Source: Burkholderiaceae bacterium
GTDB taxonomy: Bacteria; Pseudomonadota; Gammaproteobacteria; Burkholderiales; Burkholderiaceae_C
DNA length: 18,890 bases
Direction of reading: 5' to 3'
Assembly: GCA_017853735.1 (NCBI GenBank)
Contig: JAFMJA010000021.1
Coordinates: 1-18,890 of the forward strand
The translations under genes were made by a program, and so were the position numbers. The notes beneath the pieces were generated by a model, which saw only the letters and a program-made list of their open reading frames with translations, was not told the origin of the DNA and ran no database searches. This document shows positions 14,232 to 18,890 of the stretch, piece after piece. The number at the start of each line of letters is the position of its first letter. Within the stretch, counting starts at the first letter, position 1.

Positions 14232-16145
14232 TCAATTAACGCCCGCAGTCGGTTGGGGCACCTTGATTTCCATCTTGAAGCGCTGCTGCAGCATCTTGGC
14301 GTAGGCCTGGGTCTGCGCAGTCGCCCACACCTGGGCCAGCTGTTCGCGTTCCTGCTTCAACTGTTCAGGCGATGGATTGGACCGTGGAATAACTCGGTTG
14401 ACGCGGGCAATGACATAGCCCTGGGCACCCAGATCAACACCGAGCAAGCTTGGCAGGCTTGCGGGGTCAGCACGTAATACGGCATCCAGCAATTGCGGGG
14501 CAGTGGCCTGCGCCTGATCACGTGACAAAGTCTGCACAGCCTGCAAACTGGCCTTGTCTGGGCTGGCCTTCCACTCGGCAAGTTTCTTCTGGCCTTCCTG
14601 CCGCGCCAATTCGGCGGCCTGGCTGGCAATCACCCGCTCACGTACTTCCTGGCGTACTTCGGCCAGTGGCAATGTTTTGGCAGCGAAATGCTCCACGATT
14701 CGCGCCGAGGCCAACTGGCTCGGGCCTACTTCTACCGCTTCGGTATTGCGTTTGTTCTGGATCGCATCGGAAGAAAAAATCGCCGCCAGTAATTTGGGGT
14801 TGGACAGAACTCCTGATACGCCTGGGGCTGGCTGACGCCTTAGATCGGCGACCTTTCTGATTTCCAGTTTCAACTTGTCCGCGACCGACTTCAGACTATC
14901 GGATTGTTCATACACACCATTGGTGAAAATTTCAGCAGCCTCGGCAAACTTGCTTTGCGCTTGTTGCGACTTGAGCTCCGCCTCCAGGCTCGGGCGCAAT
15001 TCCTCGAAGTTCTTGCGTTTGGGCTCCTTGATATCAGTCACCCGGATGATGTGGTAGCCAAAATCTGATTCCACCACCTGGCTGATCTGTCCCTTGGTGA
15101 TCGCAAAGGCTGCGTCTTCGAAGGGCTTAACCATTGCGCCTCGGGCAAAGAAATCCAGATCGCCGCCTCGGCTGGCTGATCCAGGATCCTGCGAATGCTT
15201 TCGAGCCAGTTCAGCAAAGCTGTCAGGTGACTTGCGGAGCTGGGCAAGCAGCTCCTCGGCCTTGGCTTTGGCCTTGTCCCGCTCTGACGCAGCCAGGTCT
15301 TTACCAGCCGCGATCAAGATATGGCTAGCGCGTCGCTGCTCATTGCCGCTCAGTCGCGAGATGTTCTGCTCGTAATACGTCTTGAGGTCCTGCTCATTGA
15401 TGGCAATGGTCTTTTTCACTGCATCCAGATCCAGCACGATGTACTCAATGCTGGCCCTTTCCGGAGAACGAAACAGGGCCTGGTTGGCCTGATAGTAAGC
15501 GTCCAGGTCAGCATCGGATGGGCTGACGCGGGCCGCAAAATCTTTCACATTGAAAGTGGCGAGCTGGACTTCTCGCTTTTCAAAATACGCCTTGAGGGTC
15601 AAATCGGCCAGGGCGGGCACCGCAAAGCCGGTTTGCGTCAAGCCAGACTGCAACTGACGAACAGCCAGTTCACCCCTGACGCTGGACTCATACATTTCTG
15701 GTGTCATACCCTGGCTACCCACCAGCTGACGGTAGCGGTCCACATCCAGGGTGCCATCTGCGCGTCGCAAAGCGGCAATCGTGGGGTTGGATTGAAGTTC
15801 GCGGGCCAGACGGGCATCGCCAATCTGGAGCCGGGCATCCTGTGTCGCGCGCGCCAATACCCGTTCGCGCACCATACGCTCCAGTGTGCTGTAGCGGGCC
15901 TGCGCAGAGTCGAGCAATTGCGCATCGATGCCTGGCATCATGGCACGCAAGCGATCGGTTTCACGCTTATGTGCAGCTTCCCATTCAGCCTGACTGATGT
16001 CGTTGCCATCAACGCGAGCCACGGTGGCTCCTTTTTCGCGAAAACGGTTGTAGCCATCAAGGCCAACCAGCACAAAGGACGGAATGATGATCAAAAACAA
16101 CAAGCCCATCATCAACTTGGTGTGATTGCGAACGTATTCAAACAT
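14232..16145 (-). CDS. ppiD: Periplasmic folding chaperone / peptidyl-prolyl isomerase D
   Basis: A 637-residue inner-membrane-anchored chaperone that assists proteins leaving the Sec translocon. A single N-terminal transmembrane helix (about residues 11-29, MMGLLFLIIIPSFVLVGL) follows the short cytoplasmic MFEYVRNHTK. A SurA-like N-terminal chaperone region covers about 35-265. The parvulin domain spans about 271-373, with RASHILI, SFAELARKHSQDPGSASRGGDLDFF and GYHIIRVTD, and a long C-terminal region follows. Order and length match PpiD. The frame is open to an ATG at 16199, but those extra 18 residues are encoded by the terminator hairpin, so the ATG at 16145 (MFEY...) is the start. It sits downstream of hupB, as in many proteobacteria, with tRNA-Val between. 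Confidence 0.95.
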   Translation of the reverse strand: MFEYVRNHTKLMMGLLFLIIIPSFVLVGLDGYNRFREKGATVARVDGNDISQAEWEAAHKRETDRLRAMMPGIDAQLLDSAQARYSTLERMVRERVLARATQDARLQIGDARLARELQSNPTIAALRRADGTLDVDRYRQLVGSQGMTPEMYESSVRGELAVRQLQSGLTQTGFAVPALADLTLKAYFEKREVQLATFNVKDFAARVSPSDADLDAYYQANQALFRSPERASIEYIVLDLDAVKKTIAINEQDLKTYYEQNISRLSGNEQRRASHILIAAGKDLAASERDKAKAKAEELLAQLRKSPDSFAELARKHSQDPGSASRGGDLDFFARGAMVKPFEDAAFAITKGQISQVVESDFGYHIIRVTDIKEPKRKNFEELRPSLEAELKSQQAQSKFAEAAEIFTNGVYEQSDSLKSVADKLKLEIRKVADLRRQPAPGVSGVLSNPKLLAAIFSSDAIQNKRNTEAVEVGPSQLASARIVEHFAAKTLPLAEVRQEVRERVIASQAAELARQEGQKKLAEWKASPDKASLQAVQTLSRDQAQATAPQLLDAVLRADPASLPSLLGVDLGAQGYVIARVNRVIPRSNPSPEQLKQEREQLAQVWATAQTQAYAKMLQQRFKMEIKVPQPTAGVN

Positions 16146-16169
16146 GGACGGACTTTCAATCGATACAAG

Positions 16170-16196
16170 AAAAAAGGCGAACTTTCCGTTCGCCTT
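16170..16196 (-). terminator. Intrinsic terminator between tRNA-Val and ppiD
   Basis: A perfect 9-bp stem (16174-16182 with 16188-16196, arms AAGGCGAAC/GTTCGCCTT on the plus strand) closes on a 5-base loop. On the minus strand it is followed by T6. It lies 8 bases beyond the tRNA-Val CCA and about 24 bases before the ppiD start, so it should end the hupB/tRNA-Val transcript and reduce or gate transcription into ppiD. Confidence 0.85.
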
Positions 16197-16204
16197 CACT
16201 CGTG

Positions 16205-16280
16205 TGGTGGGTGCTGACGGGTTCGAACCGCCGACCTACGCCTTGTAAGGGCGCCGCTCTACCAGCTGAGCTAAGCACCC
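16205..16280 (-). tRNA. tRNA-Val (anticodon UAC)
   Basis: The minus strand gives a 76-base cloverleaf with encoded CCA. The acceptor is GGGTGCT pairing with AGCACCC, then discriminator A. The D arm is GCTCAGCTGGTAGAGC. The anticodon stem GCGCC/GGCGT encloses loop CTTACAA (anticodon TAC). The T arm is GGCGG-TTCGAAC-CCGTC. Its 5' end is only 13 bases after the hupB stop, so it is almost certainly processed from the hupB message, and a terminator follows directly. Confidence 0.97.
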
Positions 16281-16293
16281 CACCCGAACGGGT

Positions 16294-16566
16294 TCAATTC
16301 AAAGCGTCTTTCAACGCCTTGCCCGGACGAAACTTTGGCACCTTGGCAGACTTGATTTTAATCGCAGCGCCAGTTCGGGGATTGCGACCAGTACGGGCAG
16401 CTCGCTTGCTGACCGCAAAAGTACCAAACCCAACCAATGAGACGGATCCACCCTTCTTCAGGGTAGTTTTGACAGCACCGATGGTGGCTTCAAGCGCACG
16501 TGTGGCAGCAGCCTTGGAAATGTCTGCTTGCTTGGAAATGTGTTCGATAAGTTCTGTTTTATTCAC
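16294..16566 (-). CDS. hupB: DNA-binding protein HU
   Basis: A 90-residue nucleoid protein of the HU family that binds and bends DNA as a dimer. It begins MNKTELIEHISKQADISKAAATRAL and has the conserved GFGTF (46-50) before the arm, the DNA-contact arm with ARTGRNPRTGAAIKI (57-71), and the closing KVPKFRPGKALKDALN. The length is exactly that of classical HU. The start is a GTG at 16566 with an AAGGGG ribosome-binding site 6 bases upstream; an open frame reaches a non-family ATG at 16659 and is rejected. tRNA-Val follows after 13 bases and ppiD after the terminator. HU rather than IHF is indicated by the arm sequence and length. Confidence 0.97.
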   Translation of the reverse strand: MNKTELIEHISKQADISKAAATRALEATIGAVKTTLKKGGSVSLVGFGTFAVSKRAARTGRNPRTGAAIKIKSAKVPKFRPGKALKDALN

Positions 16567-16572
16567 AAAATT

Positions 16573-16578
16573 CCCCTT
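16573..16578 (-). promoter_or_regulatory. Ribosome-binding site of hupB
   Basis: AAGGGG on the minus strand, 6 bases before the GTG at 16566. It decides this non-ATG start. Confidence 0.75.
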
Positions 16579-16831
16579 GGATTGAATGGTGGTTGATGAA
16601 TTGTAAGTTGAGAAATTTCTCCTGCAGCCATCGCTGTCGTGAGCGCATGCATACCGCAAAGGGAATGTTTAGCAACTAGGGTGAAGGATCAGATGGATTC
16701 TTTCTAAAAATGGCAACTATTCGGACTTGAATAGACGGAGGGTGATTTTAGACACTTTACCCAGCCGCAAGTCCACCTCGGGAATACCCCAATCACATTT
16801 CCTGATTCTCATAGTAAGGTCAACTGATTGG
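16579..16831. promoter_or_regulatory. Intergenic region upstream of hupB
   Basis: This gap lies between the hupB leader and the stop of the tartrate dehydrogenase gene. On the minus strand TACAAT (16600-16605) is a possible hupB -10, with only a poor -35 (GCTGCA) 17 bases away. A 12-bp perfect palindrome GAGAAATTTCTC (16610-16621) lies just upstream of that -10. An alternative promoter is TTGCTA, 16 bases, TATGCA further upstream on the same strand. No clear terminator for the dehydrogenase gene is visible, and I see no gene in the stretch. Confidence 0.35.
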
Positions 16832-17926
16832 TCAATGAGACTGAACTGCACTGGCAATTGCTTTACCCAGGTCCGCTGTGCCAGCAGTGCCGCCAATGTC
16901 GCGGGTTCGCGGCGCGCCGCTCTTCGGGTCGAGCACCTTTTCAATGGCCGACAACACCGCATCGTGCGCTTGCTTGTGGCCCAAAAACTCCAGCATCATA
17001 GCGCCGCACCAGATCTGTCCAATCGGGTTGGCGATGCCTTGGCCAGCAATATCGGGAGCTGAGCCATGTACAGGTTCAAACAGTGACGGAAATTTTTTCT
17101 CCGGGTTGAGGTTGGCGCTGGGCGCAATGCCGATGGTGCCGGTGCAGGCCGGGCCCAGATCGCTCAGGATGTCACCAAAGAGGTTGCTCGCTACCACCAC
17201 GTCGAAAAAGTCGGGCCGCTGCACGAAGTGCGCCGTCAGGATGTCGATGTGGAACTTGTCGGTTTTGACCTGGGGGTACATCTTGGCCATTTCTTCCACC
17301 CGTTCATCCCAATACGGCATGGTGATCGCAATGCCATTGGATTTGGTGGCACTTGTTAGGTGCTTTTTGGGTCTGGACTGGGCCAATTCGTAGGCAAATT
17401 TCAAGACCCGATCTACCCCAAAGCGGGTGAAAAACGACTCCTGCATCACCATCTCTCGATCGGTGCCTGCAAACATCCTGCCGCCCACCGCTGAGTATTC
17501 GCCCTCGGTGTTTTCTCGCACAATGTACATGTCAATTTCACCCGGCGCGCGCGCACTGCCATCCTTGCGCACCACGGGCGCGACAATGCCGGGCATCAGT
17601 CGGGCCGGTCGCAGGTTGACATACTGGTCAAACTCACGTCGAAACAGGATCAGGGATCCCCACAGGGAGACATGGTCGGCTATTTTTTCGGGCCAGCCCA
17701 CGGCACCGAAATAAATGGCATCGTGTCCACCGACCAGTTCTTTCCAGTTCTCCGGCATCATGCGGCCGTGCTTTTCAAAGTAGTCCCAGCTTGAAAAATC
17801 AAAGTGATCGAACTGCAGGTCGATACCAAATTTGCTGGCTGCAGCCTCCATCACACGCACACCTTCTGGCATGGTTTCTTTGCCAATGCCATCACCGGCA
17901 ATGACTGCGATTCGTTTTTTACTCAA
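16832..17926 (-). CDS. Tartrate dehydrogenase / D-malate dehydrogenase (decarboxylating), IPMDH-like family
   Basis: A 364-residue NAD-dependent beta-decarboxylating dehydrogenase of the isopropylmalate/isocitrate family. Family marks are GDGIGKETMPEGV (11-23), the substrate-binding REFD...NLRP (97-107), VRENTEGEYS (136-145), ATKSNG with Lys195, the metal-site aspartates Asp228, Asp252 and Asp256 (NLFGDILSDL), and the NAD-binding EPVHGSAPDIAGQGIANP (284-301). SSWDYFEKHGRMMPENWKEL and the Arg-Glu-Phe-Asp segment look like TtuC/DmlA enzymes acting on tartrate or D-malate, rather than LeuB. The start is TTG at 17926, supported by a strong AGGAG 6 bases upstream. It follows the hydrolase gene by 22 bases, so one transcript is likely. 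Exact substrate (tartrate, D-malate or a related 2-hydroxy acid) cannot be decided by sequence alone. Confidence 0.9.
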   Translation of the reverse strand: MSKKRIAVIAGDGIGKETMPEGVRVMEAAASKFGIDLQFDHFDFSSWDYFEKHGRMMPENWKELVGGHDAIYFGAVGWPEKIADHVSLWGSLILFRREFDQYVNLRPARLMPGIVAPVVRKDGSARAPGEIDMYIVRENTEGEYSAVGGRMFAGTDREMVMQESFFTRFGVDRVLKFAYELAQSRPKKHLTSATKSNGIAITMPYWDERVEEMAKMYPQVKTDKFHIDILTAHFVQRPDFFDVVVASNLFGDILSDLGPACTGTIGIAPSANLNPEKKFPSLFEPVHGSAPDIAGQGIANPIGQIWCGAMMLEFLGHKQAHDAVLSAIEKVLDPKSGAPRTRDIGGTAGTADLGKAIASAVQSH

Positions 17927-17932
17927 GTCGGA

Positions 17933-17937
17933 CTCCT
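17933..17937 (-). promoter_or_regulatory. Ribosome-binding site of the tartrate/D-malate dehydrogenase gene
   Basis: AGGAG on the minus strand, 6 bases before a TTG codon at 17926. It is the evidence for this TTG start. Confidence 0.75.
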
Positions 17938-17948
17938 AGCCATATCTG

Positions 17949-18833
17949 TCATGGTTGAAAAAAATCGTAGGCCTGCGCCAACAGGTGATCAGCAAGCTCT
18001 TCGGCAATGTAATGCCCACAAGGCAAATCAGTGCCGCTCACCTGGGCAGCTGCTTGGCGCCAAAGCCCCAACACATCAAAATTTTGCCCTACTGCGCCAT
18101 ACTGGCCCCAAAGTACCCTCAATTCAGGCTGGACAAGCACGCCCGCTTCACGATCAGCCCGATCATGCACCAGATCAATCGTGGCAGCTGCCCGGTAGTC
18201 CTCGCAAATGCCGCGGGCAGATCCGGGCAACAGAATGCAACGTTCGTATTCTGACAGCGCCTCCGGATCAAACACAGCCAGTCCGGCATGACGTCTTCCC
18301 ATCACACTGCGCAGGTAACGCACCGGGTCGGATTCGATCAGAGCCTCCGGCAAGGGAGGTGGCTGAATCAGAAAAAACCAATGCCAGTAAGCACGCGCAA
18401 AGCTGTCACCTGCATGCTCGTACATGGCCAGTGTAGGGGCGATATCCAGCAACATCATCCGCTGCACCGCTTTCGGGTGGTCCAGAGCCAAGCGGTGTGC
18501 TACCCGTGCGCCGCGGTCATGCGCCAACACCTGAAATCGCTCAAAACCGAAGTGACGCATGACCGCCATGGCATCGAGGGCCATCTCGCGCTTGGCATAG
18601 CCCTGGTGACCAGGGCCTGATGGAGGCCGGTCAGAATCGCCATAACCACGCAGGTCCATCATCACCAGGGAAAACCTGCTGGCTAGCGACGGGGCGACCC
18701 GATGCCACATGGCATGTGACTGAGGATGGCCATGCAGCAACAACAGTGGCGGACCCAGTCCACAACGACGCACCGCCAGGGCAACGCCGTCGCGCTGCAC
18801 GCGGAAAATTTCACTTTGCTCGAACAAGGACAT
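17949..18833 (-). CDS. Alpha/beta hydrolase, fluoroacetate (haloacetate) dehalogenase-like
   Basis: A 294-residue alpha/beta-hydrolase resembling fluoroacetate dehalogenases, which release halide from haloacetates to give glycolate. The oxyanion segment LLHGHPQSHAMW (32-43) and MDLRGYGDSDRP (59-70) open the fold. The nucleophile elbow is HDRGAR with Asp106, Arg107 and Arg110, the aspartate-plus-two-arginine set that binds and attacks haloacetate in this family. His151-Trp152 in YWHWFFL and Tyr213 in CEDYRA match the halide-pocket residues, and His274 in CGHYIAEE is the catalytic base. Length is typical. The ATG at 18833 has no strong ribosome-binding site. The tartrate/D-malate dehydrogenase gene follows after 22 bases. 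Epoxide hydrolase is the main alternative, but the Arg pair, WHW and DYRA favour the dehalogenase group; actual substrate unknown. Confidence 0.85.
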   Translation of the reverse strand: MSLFEQSEIFRVQRDGVALAVRRCGLGPPLLLLHGHPQSHAMWHRVAPSLASRFSLVMMDLRGYGDSDRPPSGPGHQGYAKREMALDAMAVMRHFGFERFQVLAHDRGARVAHRLALDHPKAVQRMMLLDIAPTLAMYEHAGDSFARAYWHWFFLIQPPPLPEALIESDPVRYLRSVMGRRHAGLAVFDPEALSEYERCILLPGSARGICEDYRAAATIDLVHDRADREAGVLVQPELRVLWGQYGAVGQNFDVLGLWRQAAAQVSGTDLPCGHYIAEELADHLLAQAYDFFQP

Positions 18834-18857
18834 TGCTAGGGATGGTGTTCAAAACTC

Positions 18858-18880
18858 GCGCCGTGCGCGGCGCTGCTTTT
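18858..18880 (+). terminator. GC-rich hairpin with T-run at the window edge (candidate)
   Basis: GCGCCG/CGGCGC (18858-18863 and 18868-18873) forms a 6-bp stem with a 4-base loop, followed by TGC and then T5. It looks like an intrinsic terminator reading rightwards, yet no rightward gene ends here. It may be a leader structure on the other strand, or chance. Confidence 0.25.
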
Positions 18881-18890
18881 TCGGGTTGAG

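Noticed and set aside
15321..16217. 298-codon open frame antisense to ppiD, running into tRNA-Val
   Set aside because: No recognisable domain, and it runs opposite a clear ppiD and across the terminator hairpin into the tRNA.
16567..16659. N-terminal extension of hupB from 16659
   Set aside because: HU is 90 residues from the GTG at 16566, which has an AAGGGG ribosome-binding site; the extension covers the promoter region.
16818..16835. Direct repeat GGTCAA with 12-base period at the dehydrogenase stop codon
   Set aside because: Only two 6-base copies, at the 3' end of a gene; likely chance.
16717..16962. 81-codon minus-strand frame covering the end of the tartrate dehydrogenase gene and the intergenic gap
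   Set aside because: More than half overlaps a clear gene in another frame, with no family resemblance and no ribosome-binding site seen.
1..18890. CRISPR arrays, insertion sequences, prophage or defence genes
   Set aside because: Looked for and not seen: no spaced repeats, transposase-like or phage-like reading frames, and gene content is housekeeping or small-acid metabolism.

Overview
This 18.9-kb window looks like ordinary chromosomal DNA of a betaproteobacterium, most likely Burkholderiales and probably Comamonadaceae. The signs are a Bug-type (tripartite tricarboxylate) solute receptor, a small Trp-rich membrane protein of the TIGR04438 type, hupB followed by ppiD with tRNA genes interleaved, class I (4Fe-4S) fumarase, and a moderately GC-rich coding style. 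The genus is not resolvable from the window. I count 15 protein genes (one cut by the left edge) and two tRNA genes. I found no insertion sequence, prophage, CRISPR array, toxin or defence locus, and no pseudogene.

Layout. (1) 1-240, plus: C-terminal end of an outer-membrane-like beta-barrel protein. (2) 221-4476, minus, read from right to left: lgt, a Bug periplasmic receptor, a crotonase-fold enzyme and malonyl-CoA synthetase (matB). The last three look like a small carboxylate uptake and activation unit. (3) 4558-6252, plus: ilvD. (4) 6327-8385, minus: the small Trp-rich protein gene followed by a periplasmic gamma-glutamyltransferase. (5) 8486-8791, plus: a small periplasmic cytochrome c, facing acs (8856-10850, minus) across a shared strong terminator. 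(6) 11001-14015, plus: a tight unit of UPF0114 membrane protein, class I fumarase and glutamate racemase (murI). (7) 14125-16566, minus: hupB, tRNA-Val(UAC), ppiD, tRNA-His(GUG). (8) 16832-18833, minus: a fluoroacetate-dehalogenase-like hydrolase followed by a tartrate/D-malate dehydrogenase.

How it fits together: most genes serve housekeeping central metabolism (acs, fumarase, ilvD), envelope biogenesis (lgt, murI, ppiD), DNA architecture (HU) and translation (tRNAs). Two pairs look like accessory small-acid catabolism: MatB with the Bug receptor and crotonase, and the dehalogenase-like hydrolase with the 2-hydroxyacid dehydrogenase. Three genes use non-ATG starts (GTG for hupB, TTG for murI and for the tartrate dehydrogenase), and several upstream ATGs in frame are not the real starts.

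I did not find a convincing undescribed system. The points most worth a second look are the crotonase in the matB cluster, which has lost one of the two usual catalytic glutamates; the dehalogenase-dehydrogenase pair; and an intrinsic terminator lying only about 24 bases before the ppiD start. No stretch longer than 300 bases lacks a gene; the longest gap is 16567-16831 (265 bases).
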